64,000 nt of DNA from Calliphora vicina (taxonomy: Eukaryota > Arthropoda > Insecta > Diptera > Calliphoridae). The notes beneath the pieces were generated by a model that was not told the DNA's origin, made no database searches, and was given only the letters and a program-made list of their open reading frames with translations. This document shows positions 1 through 12,600 of the stretch, in pieces. The stretch covers positions 56,520,395 to 56,584,394 of the forward strand of contig NC_088783.1 in the NCBI RefSeq assembly GCF_958450345.1. The letters run 5' to 3'. The position numbers were made by a program, and so were the translations under genes. How positions within the stretch are numbered: the stretch's first letter is position 1; each line of letters opens with the position of its first letter.

Positions 1-290
1 TATAGACAATATGGATATCTAATGATAGATATTTCAAAGTCCATTGCAACGATGTAGATAAGGCTATAGTAAGTTGGACCTACAATGGGTCAAAATCGGG
101 AAAAATACTTTTTAACCCGAATTTTTTTTCCATAAAACAATTTTTTTTGTCGTAAATTTTTTTTTAAAAAAAATTAAAAACTAAAAAAAAAATTGAAAAA
201 CAATTTCGAAAAAAAACATATATGTATATATATAAAAATATATAAGATTCGGCACAGCCGAATATAGCTCTCTTACTTGTTTCAATTAAT
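1..290 (+). repeat. dispersed repeat family A, 3' portion
   Basis: Contains GGATATCTAATGATAGATAT, then a T/A-rich stretch and the conserved end ATAAGATTCGGCACAGCCGA followed by ATATAGCTCTC. The same blocks recur at 5340-5795 (inverted), 6640-7370, 21546-22280 and 45480-47400. The left part lies outside the window. A non-autonomous mobile element is likely; its class is not recognised. Confidence 0.7.
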
Positions 291-679
291 TTTGTAAACG
301 ATTTGATTTAACAAAAATTTGATCATTCAAAGTTTGAATAAATTCTGTTATTAATTGACTTTTAAATTAATTCAGTTTAAACAAAGGCTTTGGAATGAAT
401 CTAAAAAATTAAATATTAGGAATGGATTTATGGAATGAAAGGCTGACATTTTTTAATTACGTATTAAGATTTTAGTGAATTAAGCTCAAATTTTATTAAT
501 TAATTCGAAGCTCTGATATTTAATAATTATAACACAAAGTTTTTATATGAAATTTTGCTATAATATTCCTAATTTACAGTATCATTAAATATTTCGGTAA
601 TAGCCGGGTACCCGGGAATGTAGAAAAGAATTTCCCGATTCCCGGGAATCAAAAAAGGTCGGGAAATTAAAAACCCTAT
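291..679. other. no gene seen
   Basis: AT-rich sequence. Only a short GC-rich patch at 603-670, with repeated CCCGGGAAT, stands out. It may be the end of another repeat. Confidence 0.5.
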
Positions 680-830
680 TCATGAAGTAAATGCACAAAC
701 TATCTCTCGCACGTTAAATCCGATAGAAATCATTCACCATAAGCTTTAGTGAGCAATCGGTGTGCTTCAGCGGCACGACATCCATTGTAAATCCCTTATT
801 TTTAAGTCATACGCCCAATATTTAGATTTT
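680..830 (-). mobile_element. mariner transposase N-terminal remnant
   Basis: The - strand reads CRAAEAHRLLTKAYGE, stop, FLSDLTCER, stop, FVH. This matches the N-terminal helix-turn-helix region of mariner transposases (usual form AAEAHR...YGE.AL...TC.RWF). At least two stops make it dead. It is distinct from the longer mariner at 19030-19945. Confidence 0.65.
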
Positions 831-1554
831 TTATGATGGTATGAGATATGGTGATCAGATGTCTAATATTTAAAGAAATACCGTGATATAAATTAAATCG
901 TAATCCCGTAATTACTAAACTACTTCCATGTAAGTTGTCATTATACATCTTAATCTGTTATAGCATATTATCAGTGGGTTATTAGACATTCATCCGATTT
1001 CCAACTTTTCATATTTAATATTTATCTGTGTATTCCATTGATCATTTGTTACAACAAAATTACAAAATTCTATAAATTTCAAGTCTATAACAAAACATTC
1101 CCATTTTCCCCACCTTTATTTAAAAGGCATGCAATGTCTAAAATTATATATACAAAAAGCATTCTATTTAAATATAATAATATGAACAATTGAGTTAAAT
1201 TTAGATCATTTGTCGCTGTTACAAAATTAAACTCTTTTTTTGTTTTTTTTTTTGTTAACTGATCATTAATATGTAAATAACGTTTAATAGAATGTTTATA
1301 CTCAAATCACGGCTCTCTTTCAAAGTTTCGATCAACAAATAGATATATTTTAATTACTCATCAAAATGCACTGATTGTTCTCCCAGTTCTTTAGATTGTT
1401 TAAATATTTTTAATAACAATTTAGAGACAAATTAATCCATTTTGGGGGAAGGGTGTTTGTAATGGCAAACTTAGTATTAATATTGTTTATTAAAAAATAA
1501 TTGCACGTTCCTTATTAATCCATTAGTATTAAACATCATACCTAACAAATTGGA
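831..1554. other. no gene seen
   Basis: AT-rich sequence without coding potential or clear repeat structure. Confidence 0.5.
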
Positions 1555-1760
1555 CCAACGCACAGTGGTATGAGAATAAAAAAAGAGGGAAATAAATCTG
1601 TAACTTCTAAACCCTTACGCCGATTTGAATGAAATTTCACACGCACAAAGAGGAAGTGTAGTCGAGTTTAAGTTTTGAATTTGGACCTTTTTATTTTGAA
1701 GTATAATTTGGTGAAGGGTATATAAGATTCGGCACAGCCGAATATATCTCTCCTAATTGT
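1555..1760 (+). repeat. dispersed repeat with family A terminus
   Basis: A block starting near CGCACAGTGGTATGAG and running to TTGGTGAAGGGTATATAAG and the CGGCACAGCCGAATAT terminus. The right end is that of family A but the body differs, suggesting a related subfamily. Confidence 0.55.
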
Positions 1761-3047
1761 TTTTTGTAAATTCAACTTAATTCAAAATTCTATTTTATAT
1801 TTTTCCAATATTCTTTAGTTTTTTAGATAATCAGAAGTGAGTCATAAATATATTTTTCAAACCAAACCCACCCATAATGGGTTAATAACACTTACTTACC
1901 ATGTAATTGAGACAAAATGTAAATAAATACAAGTGAGATCTCGATCTCGTAACTCAGTTTGAAACACAGTTATTGAGTCTCTTTGTCATAACAAAGAGGG
2001 ATTAAGAAAACAATATAAAGACAGCAACAACAACAAAACATATACACATAATAAACTGTTGTAATGAACCAAAGATGCATTATTTGTGCAACAACTGTTG
2101 CTCAGAATAGACGTCTTTTGTCTTCTAAGGTTTTGTTGTTGTCAGATTTTAACTGTCAACTGTTGAATTTTAAATTTTTGACAAAAACCGAATTGTTGTT
2201 TTTTTTATTAAAGTGATTGATTTCATTAAATGTTAACATTTTATTAATTCCGGTAAAATCAAACTTATAATTAAAGCACGCTTCGAAATTTAAACTGTTT
2301 GCAAAAAATAACTCGACCTTCAGTAAACAATTTAAAATAGAATTAAATAAAATTTAACAAAACAGAACAGAGAACTGAAAAAAACGCATTACAACACAAA
2401 ATGACAATTTTTTTTATTTCATTTTAAAAACAACAAATAAAAGTTATAATTAGTGTGTTTTTTTTAAAAGTGGTTTTAACAATAAAACAAGTGTATAAAA
2501 TTTTCTTATTCGCAATTACGAGTGTTAAGAATAAAATCTTAAATTATTTGTATATGTAATTTAATATTGGCATTGTATAATAAGTCTAAATTACGAGTAT
2601 TCATAACGAATCCAGTGTCGGGTTTTAATTCTTCATTTTCCACGTTTACTGTTTGTTTCTTATAAATAATTTATATATTTTTTTAAGCATATTGCTTTTA
2701 AATGAAAAGTGTCAATATCATTTTTAACCTGGCCAAAATTTATGGTCAAGTTGTGTTTCATTTTTGGTGTTGAATGATTTGAATTTTTTACAATACAATT
2801 TTTTAAAAGTGATTTTTTATTCGTATTCTGTTTTTAATGCCATATTTTTATGCATGTGTTTAATGTTTGCCATTCTATTTTTTTCTTTTTAAAAAATCAC
2901 AACTAAAATATAATTAACATAAGTACAGTTAAAGTTAAATTATTCTACAATAAATGTGTAATTGTTATCGATACTTTTGAAAAGTTATCGAATATTGTTA
3001 TAAAAAAAAAACTGAAAAGTGAGAAAGGAAAAACATATTTGTTAACA
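1761..3047. other. upstream region of the distal yin first exon; no other gene seen
   Basis: AT-rich and mostly unique. It includes the initiator-like TCAGTT near 1954-1959. No coding exon is supported here. Confidence 0.35.
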
Positions 3048-3083
3048 ATGGTCAGCAGTTCTATAAAAATATCGGATAAGGAG
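3048..3083 (+). CDS. yin: candidate distal alternative first coding exon of yin
   Basis: An ATG in good fly context (AACAATGG) opens 12 codons, MVSSSIKISDKE, and ends exactly at a GTAAGA donor in phase 0, which matches the phase-0 acceptor at 31990. The intron would be about 29 kb. An initiator-like TCAGTT lies at about 1954-1959 with an AT-rich stretch some 30 bp upstream, but it is 1.1 kb away, so any 5' UTR is unproven. It could instead be a chance ATG beside a donor. No other gene in the window could use it on this strand. Confidence 0.45.
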
Positions 3084-3404
3084 GTAAGAACTTAAATAAA
3101 GTAGCTTTAATTATATTTAAATATTTAGGAATTTGAGAAATACAGGTTGGATTATTATCTAAAATTATCTTTCCAAAATATCACTACTATGTGTCAAAAA
3201 CAGAACTTAATTCCCTAAAATCTAAAAAATGACAGCAATTCTTTCCATCAAACCATTCCTAACAAAATAAATTATTTAGTTTCAATAAATTATTTAGCTT
3301 TTATTTGAAATCAATGTTGAATTTATTCATAATGGAATTAATTCATAATAAAATTCATTCAACCTTTGAATGGTTCAAATCTCATTCAAATTTAATGAAA
3401 ATAT

Positions 3405-3560
3405 TATTATAATACCCTTCACCATGAGTGCTAAGGATGTATAGAAGAAGTTTGTCATTCCGTTTGTAATTTCCACATTTTTCATTTGCAAGTCTATAAA
3501 GCATAAATATTTTGTATCAACATTCCGAAGCCCCCAAATAACTTACATATAGTGCCGGTC
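3405..3560 (+). repeat. dispersed repeat family A, left end
   Basis: ATACCCTTCACCATGAGTGC followed by GTTTGTCATTCCGTTTGTAA is the same left end seen at 21030 and, inverted, at about 5730-5790. The left ATACCCTTCACC and right GGTGAAGGGTAT ends are complementary. Confidence 0.65.
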
Positions 3561-3774
3561 AAAATAATTACACCACAGAACCTTAATGCAATTAACATAG
3601 GAAATATTTTTATTTCTTTTGTAATTTTAATTAAATATAATATAAAATCGTTAATTAATCTTTATTTCTCCTATGAGTAAAGTTTTCTTTAAAAAATAAA
3701 AACTTTCAATCAATTATAATGGTATTTTTGAAAAATACCCAGATTTTGTATAGTCAAAATAATAGCACCATCGC

Positions 3775-4900
3775 ACAGTGGTTTAGAAACTTTTTTTATG
3801 GGAGCTATGACTAATTATGGACCGATCGTAAAAAAATTTGGTGACATGAATTTGGTATATATAAAACTATTTGGAGCGAAATTTGTGTAGATACATAGAT
3901 AAATTAAACATTTATGACCGATAAAGTCCAATTTCGAGGGGACATTTGTATGGGGGCTAGGTGAAATAATGGACCGATTTCAGCCAGTTTCAATAGACTT
4001 GGTCCTTGGGCCGAAAAAGTAATATGTACCAAATTTGATCGAAATATCTTCAAAATTGCGACCTGTACTCTGCGCACAAGGTTTACATGGACAGCCAGCC
4101 GGCCAGCCAACCAGACGGACGGACATCGTTTAATCGACTCAGAGAGTGTATCTAAGTCGATCAGTATACTTTAAGGTGGGTGTTAGACTAATATTTTTGG
4201 GCGTTACAAACATCTGCACAAACGCATAATACCCCAGCGGCGAAAAGAAGTAGTAAGCAGGCCTTCTGGAAGGCCTTATTTATCAGACACAAGGCCTCAT
4301 TGCTCCATTCCATACTCATATATTTTTTACACACGATGTCCTAGCCAGCCAAGGCCTTCTTCAACAGGCCTGATAGAAGGCCTTCTTCAACAAGCCTGGC
4401 AGCAGGCCTTCTTCACAGGCTTGTTTTCAGGCCTTTTGTAAATAAATTGTATCTTTGATTAAGCCTAAACTATGTTTAAAATTTAATAACTTACCCGGCC
4501 TAAGCGATATCTTATTTATTTTAATTTTTTTATAATAAAATCCAATAATGACCAAGTAAAAAATTCTCACAACTGCTTTGTTCAAGAATTAAAGCAAAAC
4601 TATTTTAAGTTTACTTCTTTTTTCTCTTCACTTTTTGCATTTTTTTGTATTTGTAGTTTTGTCTTTGGAATGTGAGTTTTTAACTGTATTTTCTGCTTGT
4701 ACTACGTTTGTAGCAACAAAAAGAAGGGAGCAGGTAGGCCTTCCATAAGGTCTTCCTGAGAAGGCAAGCGAGCATGAGTACTGGATCTAAAAAAAGGTCC
4801 AGGAAGGTCTTACAGAAGGCCTTATAGCTGAAGGCCTCAAAAATTTCGCCGCTGGGACCCTCCCCACTATGGTGGTGTAGAGTATAAAAATTCGGTTTGA
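3775..4900 (+). repeat. dispersed repeat family B copy, interrupted by a foldback element
   Basis: Includes GGAGCTATGACTAATTATGG, TCTGCGCACAAGGTTTACAT, the GCCAGCC/GACGGACGGACATCG block and GGGCGTTACAAACATCTGCA. The copy resumes after 4856 with TCCCCACTATGGTGGTGT. Other copies are at 7366-7480 (inverted), 10005-11300, 15115-15665 (inverted) and 18605-20035 (inverted). Confidence 0.7.
4233..4856. mobile_element. foldback element with CCCAGCGGCGAAA inverted ends and AAGGCCTT repeats
   Basis: Starts CCCAGCGGCGAAA (4233-4245) and ends TTTCGCCGCTGGG (4844-4856), perfect 13-bp inverted ends. Both sides are rich in AGGCCTTCT-type motifs that can pair across the element, with an AT-rich middle (4440-4700). 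It interrupts family B, so it inserted later. A short ACC-type target duplication is possible but ambiguous. No transposase frame is present. Confidence 0.7.
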
Positions 4901-5339
4901 GTAAAAAATTCTAAAAAGGCAAAGCACAATGGCGCCATTTGAGTTTTTTCGTTGCAAAAATCATAACTTTTGAACCAAATGAGATAATCAAAAAATTTAA
5001 AAAGCATATGATAGATAATTGATCAGCCTATGAAATAAGTGTTTGAAAATGGTTCTACGCCTTTCAGGTGCCCACTTATGTGTTAGCAAATTTGAAATTT
5101 GTGAAAAAATCAATTTTATGGGAAGTAAAATAAAATATTTTGTAAAATTTTTTAATTTTTTATGTTTTTTTTTAAAGGCTTATGATTTAAAATTATTACA
5201 GAAAAGATAAAAAAAATTTAATTTTTTTCCCAGTTTTTTTAATTTTTTGGAAAAAATTTTTTTTTTCGATTATTTAAATTTTTTTTTTTTTAATTTTAAA
5301 ATTTTTTTTTTTAAATTTTATAAATTTATTTTTTGTTTT

Positions 5340-5795
5340 TTCAATTTTTTTTGGTGAATTGTAGGTCCATCTTACTGTGGTCTTATATACGTCGTTGCAA
5401 ATGTCTTTGAAATATCTATCATTAGATATCCATATTGTCCATATTAATGTCTTAGTAATCCAGATATAGGTCAAAAATAGGTAAAAAATCGAGGTTGTCT
5501 TGGTTTTATCCTCATATCTCAGCCATTTGTGGACCGATTTTGCTGATTTTAAATAGCAAAATTCTCGAAAGCATGTCTGACAGAATTATTGAAGATTTGG
5601 ATCCCTAAGATATCTGGAGTCTTCAGAAAATTGATTTCAACAGACAGACAGACATGGCTTAATCGACTCCGCTATCTATAAGGATCCAGAATATATATAC
5701 TTTATAGGGTCGGAAATGAAAAATGTAGAAATTACAAACGGAATGACAAACTTATATATACCCTTCTCACGAAGGTGAAGGGTATAAATAAAAAT
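5340..5795 (-). repeat. dispersed repeat family A, inverted copy
   Basis: Carries the reverse of the family A left and middle parts: ATCATTAGATATCCATATTG, the CAGACAGACAGACATGGC block and TACAAACGGAATGACAAAC, ending in GGTGAAGGGTATAAA. The preceding 4900-5340 is mostly homopolymer-rich. Confidence 0.65.
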
Positions 5796-6352
5796 ATGGC
5801 AAATATAGAAATTTATAATTTTTTTTATTTTCCTTCAAAGTTGAGAAATATTGAAAAAATTTATAGTTATTAAATATCGATTTACCTGGACAAATACAAA
5901 GCAAACAGTACAATTTTTGTTTATTCTTTTCTTAACAAATATATCTATCAAAAGAATCAAAAATAATGATTGGTCAGTGCGGACCAAATTACCTAAAAAT
6001 GGTCTGTTTTTTTTTTGAAAACTGAAAATCAGTCAACTTTGAAGCGCTATATCTTCTGAACCAAAAATCTGATTGTAATAAGAGTAGCATTTTTGAAATC
6101 GTTGGACAATTTACTGTAAAAGAGATTTATTCAATATTTTTAGGGGCACATGAAATTTTGATTTTTGCAACCTCACTTCTACAGGCGCCACTATATAGCG
6201 TAAGAAATTGTCGAAAACAATATAGAATATTTATGTTTTCGTTTTATAAAACCGCCATAAAATTATAATTTGAATCTATTTATATCGAATAGAGTAAAAT
6301 AAAAAAAAATATTTTCTACTTTTTTTTAGTAACAAAAAAGTTTTGTATTGCA
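5796..6352. other. no gene seen
   Basis: AT-rich sequence, possibly old repeat. No coding potential recognised. Confidence 0.45.
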
Positions 6353-6480
6353 AAAGTTTCTAATTGTATTTCATTTGTATTTCAAAAAATTCTAATAGCT
6401 ATACCAATGGAAATTTCTGAAATACAAATAGAAAATTCTCAAATACAAATAGGAATTTCTGAAGTACAATTAGAAACTTT
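6353..6480. repeat. short foldback (hairpin) sequence
   Basis: AAAGTTTCTAATTGTA at 6353-6368 is perfectly complementary to TACAATTAGAAACTTT at 6465-6480. The interior also pairs in part, through ATTTGTATTT and AAATACAAAT blocks. It could be a tiny MITE or a hairpin-forming repeat. Confidence 0.6.
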
Positions 6481-6639
6481 TTTATGTATAAAATAAAACT
6501 TCTGAAATTTGGAAATGGAAATTTAACAGTTTTTAAGTAACATTATTATATATCAATAAGAATATCGTGGTGCAATTATTTTAACCGCTGCTGCATATAA
6601 TTTATACATCAATATGTACGCAATAGTCCCGCTTAGGTT

Positions 6640-7370
6640 ACTATTTAAATTCGGGAAAATCAACCCACAAATGGCTGATATATAAGCAAAAAAATACTAC
6701 TACCTCGATTTTAAATATAGACAATATGGATATCTAATGATATAAAGTTCAAAGACCTTTCCAACGAAGTATAATAGGTCAAAATCGGGAAAATATTTTC
6801 AACCACAGTTTTTTTTACAAACATTTTTTTAATATTTTTTTTTCACAAATTAAAATTTTCAAACAAAATAGTTTTTCACCAAAAAATATTTTCAATCTTT
6901 ATCTTAAAGTATTCTTTGGTAGAAGGCAAAGTATACCAAGTAGTCCAACTCTCAATTTTATTCTTTAACACATATTATTTCATATTTTTTTACACACTTT
7001 TAGCACACTTTCATTGTTAAAAAGTTTATATTTTGCACAAATCAAAAAAAAATATTTTTGGAAATTCTGACATGTAATTTTTTGTTATTGTAGACTTTAA
7101 ACTATAGAACAGAGTTACAATTTTTGGTATTGAAAATTCATACAAATTCAAATTTAGAACATATTTATAAAACTCTGTTGCCAGTAGAAAATTTAAAAGT
7201 TACCAACACATGTGTAATTTTTTACTCACACATGTTTAGAGTTAGGTACTTTTTTACTAACACATGTATAGAGTTAGGTACTGTTGTCAAAGAGTTGGAC
7301 TACTTGTTATACTTTGGTAGAAGGCATATAAGATTCGGCACAGCCGGATATAGCTCTCCCACTTATTGTA
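6640..7370 (+). repeat. dispersed repeat family A, diverged copy
   Basis: GACAATATGGATATCTAATG near 6720 and the right end ATAAGATTCGGCACAGCC at 7327-7344. The interior (6840-7315) is unlike other copies. An open frame of 96 codons at its end is repeat-derived. Confidence 0.55.
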
Positions 7371-7480
7371 CCCCACACCACCATAATGGGGAGGGTATTA
7401 TGCGTTTGTGCTGATGTTTGTAACGCCCAAAAAATTAGTCTAACACCCACATTTAAGTATACCGATCGACTCAGAATTAC
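7366..7480 (-). repeat. dispersed repeat family B, inverted end fragment
   Basis: CCACACCACCATAATGGGG, then GTTTGTAACGCCC, and AAGTATACCGATCGACTCAG are the reverse of the family B right end. It directly abuts a family A end. Confidence 0.6.
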
Positions 7481-10004
7481 ATTCTGAGGAATGAATTCAA
7501 TTATGCCTATGTCTTTTATGGTTAAGCTAACAAATAATATATTTTTAATAAACCGTTAAAAATTTATATTTCAATACTCATGTTGGCCCAGTTTCTCAAT
7601 CTCTGATTATTTGTTATCGTGACGATATACTTACAATTCTCATAAAAAAACTATATTAATTGGATACATCTTTACGAAAAACGATAACCAGATATTGAGA
7701 AAATGGGGCTTAGTGTTTATTAGAATAATTTTTTTTTTATTTGCATGGCATTTTATGATTTTGTTTGGTATCAAATTCGAATGAGTTATGAATGTTAGAT
7801 ACATGGAGAAACATAGAGCGGAAACTAGAAAAAAATTAAAAAAAAAAAAATTACTCAAAATAATTACAAATACGAGTGTTGTTTTTGTTTTTACATAGTT
7901 TTTTCTACTAATACATTCTCACCACTTAGGTTTCTGACAACTGAGTTTGGTCTTTGACAGGAGAGTTTCCTCTCTATGGTTAGAAGATATATATACATAT
8001 TTTATATTTGAAATGAAATAAACTATTTTCTATTTGAATTTTTTTTTTTCAACATAAAATATTTTAGTTTTTCTTAGAAAATGTTGCTACTTTGATCCAA
8101 AACATTTAAACGTTATTCAATTAGACGACGGAGAACAATTTAAGAACTCGGGAGCATTTGCTCTCACATTTAAACAATATATTTGGTAAAATATTGTCAT
8201 TACCACTGTATTGCAATTATTGTACAAAGATTTTTTTAAAAAAATATACAGATATAAAATGCAAATAACTATATACATATGAAGATCAAATATACGAGTA
8301 AATAACGTTGAATTTATATTTAACACGTTTTAAAAGGTTTAACGTCCTATAACAATTTGTACACAAAGGCATTGAACAACCAAATACCTTTTAAATAATT
8401 TTTTAAAAAAACACATTAATTGTTTTTGTTTACGTATGTATGTTTGAAATAAAAAAAAACACAAAAATTAATACAAATTTGTCAAATAACCCCTAAGAAT
8501 CGGCAAATAAACTTTAACAAATCAAAATAAACTGCAAATCAATATTCCCAGCAGTAAGTACTAGTTGATTGGTAAATAGTATAAGGAAGTCGTATTTAAG
8601 ATATTTTACAGAGAACAATAATTCAAATTTGTTTGAAAAAAATTATGAATACCGACCGTAAATCTAATATAATTTTTTTTAGACGATGAAATTTTATTAT
8701 GATAGTTGAGTTTTTGACAAATATTAATACTCAGTATTGTCGTCTGTAAATACGTTTAAAAATAGAATAAAGTTATATTCTTTCAGGGATTTTTTGGGGT
8801 CTTAAATTTTGAAATACATTTTCAAGTATTGATTTAAATCTAATCGCTCAATTTAATTCGACAAGAGGACAACTTTATTTTAAAGTTGATTGTCAGCATA
8901 ATTGATGCAAAAAGTCTCATGTGTAATTTTACAAAAAATTATTTTATTCGAGCCATTATCGTCCATTTGCTAGCCAAACTACTCTAAAATTTAAGGCTTT
9001 TCCTATGAGTTCGCCTTCTATTTTGAATTTATTTTAGTCCAAACACATTTTTTGCCTAAAATGTTTAATGGAATAAAAAGTATAAAATTAACTTCAAAAC
9101 ATTTTGTCAAAAATAAACGACTATCTTCTCTGCCAGGTGTATGGTTTCCAATAATAGACCTTGACCTGCATATTTTCTGCTCCAAAAACACAATAACGAT
9201 ATACTACATATGTAGATAAAATGTCAATTCCCGTCTACTAATTTGTTCTATATCGAAATAAATTCACTAATAACGTTATTCAACTAATTGATGAAACTTT
9301 TTTTTTGTATAATTTCAAGAAAATAAGCTAAAATTTTGAAAATTCATTAAGAAAACTCCTCACGTTTTTTATATTGAAATAAAATAAATATATTGTATAA
9401 AAACCAACAAAAACAATAGACACAATATAAACAAAACAAAAAACAGATATGTATAAACTTGAATTTAAAAGGTAAACAATGCAATAAAATATCAACTACC
9501 AACAACAGCAACAACAAAAACCACTGCATTTAATAAGAATGTTTTTAATGAGAGTTTGATAAAAAAAAGAAAGAGTCTCTTAAAATAACAAAAAACAAGA
9601 GTCTGTTTTTTTTGAAATTTTAATGCGTGTAATCAAGAGAAATTATTAAATCATTAAAAAGAAAGTTCGAACATTTGTCATTTATTTTTTTGTAGTATAG
9701 TTTAAAGCTTTGTTCAATACATTTTACAGATTTCATAATAAATATTTTCATATCAACTACTTAACTTACTCTCATGTTTGTTTTGCCTTTAATTAATATG
9801 GGAAAATAATGTTTGTTATGCTTTAAATTCTGTGGTGGCCAACATTTATTTTGAGGGGGACATGTGATAAAAATGTAAAATAATTTGTTTGTTGCTTAAA
9901 GTAATGTACACTTTAGGATTGCTACTCGGGCAAATTTGTCTGGATATTCCCGAGAATTTTTTGTCGCAATACGTTTTCTGTTTAGAGTAAAAATATACAA
10001 AACA
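7481..10004. other. intron-like sequence, no gene seen
   Basis: AT-rich, mostly unique. No exon, RNA gene or clear transposon was recognised on either strand. Open frames of 60-72 codons here are low in complexity and are considered chance. Confidence 0.5.
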
Positions 10005-11300
10005 AGTAAGAAAGTACCCTACACTAAGTAAATGAGCAAAAACATTTTTCTTTTAAAATATCAATAATTTATATTCGTGAGTGATTTTCGGAAGAGGGCC
10101 TAATATGGGAGCTACGACTAATTATGGACCGATCACCATGAAATTAAGTCGTGTGATTTATGTCTATATGAAAGTGATTCGTGTTGAATTTCGTGTCTAT
10201 ACCAAAATTTTTAAGAGATTTATGAACGTTAAAATTTTGTGACATAAATTTTGTATATATACAATTTATTTGAAGCGAATTTTGTGTAGATACATTAGAG
10301 TGACCACAAAAAATCGATGGCAGAATTTTGGTCGTCTTTGTGGCTTTAAAAGTTGAGGGTCATTTTAACACCAAGTGCTATTAAGGGTTAATTTTAATTT
10401 GTGTGCTGTTATTCTAAATGCTATATTTTGTGTTATATTTTTCTTAAGTTTCATCAAAATCGGCCCAAAAATATATAACATTTCGCTATATTTTCATGAA
10501 AAATTCCAAATATTGAAAAAATTTACCTTTGACCTTCACGATTTAAGGGATAACGTTTTCCGATTTAAGTGAAACCTTTCGACTGAATTTAAAATTACCT
10601 GTACTATAATATTCTTAACAGGTTTTACTTAAAATGCATAACAGTAAGGAAATTGGGCTCATTCGCCAAAATATGTTCAAAAAATTAGTTTTTCTCGAAA
10701 ATCGCAAAATTTAAATCGAAGGTACGGAAAAACTATAGGAGGTATTGTCATACTTTTTCACATTTTTTTTCCTCTTATATTGTCAATAAATCCCAATGTG
10801 AAGATCAAAAAAATTCTGATATTTGTTTAACAAAATTTTGAAAAATTTGAAAAGGGATATTTGAAACTGTGGTTAAAAAAAATATTTTTTTTTGGTCATA
10901 CCTGTGAATATGTTAACGATATTCTACGAAGACAAAAAGTAAATATGGATATATGTTAAGCAAAAATGAGCTTTTATTTTAATATTTATTGAAATATGTT
11001 AATTTTGTTCCTACATTTTTTGTTCTAGTGGCCTAAGACACGTTAATGGCCTGCGGAATTTTTAATAACGTTAACATTTTTTAACCAAATTTAGTCTTTT
11101 ATAGTTTCAATAGGCTTGGTCCCTGTGCTGAAAGAATGTACCAAATTTTATCCACTCTGCGCACAAGGTTTACATGGACAGCCAGCCAGCCAGCCGACCA
11201 GACGGACGGACGGACATCGTTGAATCGACTTAGAAAGTGGGCGTTACAAACATCTGCACAAACCCCACTACCACCATAGTAGGGTAGGGTATAAATATCA
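10005..11300 (+). repeat. dispersed repeat family B copy with an internal insertion
   Basis: Begins AGTACCCTACACTAAGTAAA and follows the family B order to about 10285. It resumes near 11090 with AGTTTCAATAGGCTTGGTCC and ends at the GACGGACGGACGGACATCG block and CCACCATAGTAGGG. The inserted 10286-11090 starts TAGAGTGACCACAAAAAATC, lacks a visible matching inverted end and is of unknown class. Confidence 0.6.
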
Positions 11301-11515
11301 AGATGACCGAATTTATTGTCAATCGCATGATTCCATTATATTCTGGATACATAGTGGAAGTCGATATAGCCATGTCCGTCTGTATGTTGAAATCAACTTT
11401 CCGTAGCTCCCAAATAACTTGCATACATGATTCATACATCAATATATCCGCTATAGTCAAGGTGAGGTTGCTATTTAAACTCCTCTTTTGACCTATTTTT
11501 GATCTATATATGGAT
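11281..11515 (+). repeat. dispersed repeat family A fragment
   Basis: ATATTCTGGATACATAGTGG, then GTCGATATAGCCATGTCCGT and CAAATAACTTGCATACATG match family A at 21110-21220. The fragment stops where the LINE remnant begins. Confidence 0.6.
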
Positions 11516-12600
11516 CACTAATTTTCCCTGTAGTGTATTGCGTGGTCCACTGGCCAATCGACCACAATGAAAATCTGCGGGTATCAGGAACAAGTTCGCT
11601 AATTTTACATTCCATTATAGTATTGATAGAACAGTGAAACACAGACCACATTACGTCGGTGCTCCAGTGAATGAATAGAGTTGGATACCCTACTGTCACC
11701 AAAAATCACTTTCGCTCTCTCCTGTACGCGGTCGAGAAGCTCCAAAATAGTCTTTAAAGCACCGACCATGGGAGTTGTATTCCATCTTCGGTCGGATATA
11801 GGTGGTGTAAATAGTGAGGAAATCAGATGGAGTTTAGTAACTCCTACACCGTTTCAGAAAACCGAGATACTTAAATGCTTCTTTCGATACTTGAAAATGT
11901 ATTTAGACAAGCGGACATCACAATGTACTCTCGTGCCCTGAACATCGGGTGCGTCCGATTACACAATATTTACACCACCCATAAATACAAATGACGGGAC
12001 ATGGTGTGTCTTTTGTTTTTGTGTCAAAATGCAACACTGAGCCTTGCTGGTATTGAAAGCGATCATATTCGCCCGATTCCATTCAGAAATTGTCACAAGG
12101 TCCCGATTAGGGAATCATTCATGGTTTGTCTTATTGTCCCAATCTCCGACAGGCTTGGTCTATAACTCAATGAATATGAATGACAAATGTTGCTGTTATC
12201 TGCAAAAGAATAGATAGGGTTGGAAGTTTGACGTATAAGATCGTTTAGAAAATTAAGGAATAGAGTAGGAGAACGCAGCCTTGCGGTACCCTTGAATTTA
12301 TCTTGAACTCGTTTGATGAGATCCCATCTATAACAACTCGTATATTGCGATCTCTGAGAAAGCTCCATATAAAACGAGAGAATTTATAACCGACAACAAA
12401 AGCAATAAGTTTTGATAAAAGTGCACCATGCCACATTCTATCGAATGCCTTGGAAATATCTCGAGCCACTACTTTACTTTCAAAAAAACGGTGAATGAAA
12501 CGACACCATTTTTCCGATAGGAAATGTATTTCGTTGATGCAGCTTTGAGTTTCCTTCTTCAAAGCACAGATGATTGTGGATATGTTGGACATTTTTGACT
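11493..12600 (-). mobile_element. jockey-like non-LTR retrotransposon remnant (reverse transcriptase)
   Basis: On the - strand, from 12592 down: ARDISKAFDRMWHGALLSKL (reverse transcriptase motif A), VPQGCVL (usual form SGVPQGSVL), then in another frame LFLNFLNDLI and SFADNSNICHSYS. The last of these is the FADD catalytic box with the second Asp changed to Asn. Farther down come a leucine/arginine segment, ISELVPDTRR and TTQYTTGK, typical of the C-terminal end of these ORF2 proteins. Frameshifts and stops show it is dead. Family knowledge says such elements copy themselves through RNA. The orientation is opposite to yin. Confidence 0.8.

Noticed and set aside
7124..7414. 96-codon frame as a possible gene
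   Set aside because: It spans the junction of family A and family B ends, so it is repeat-derived.
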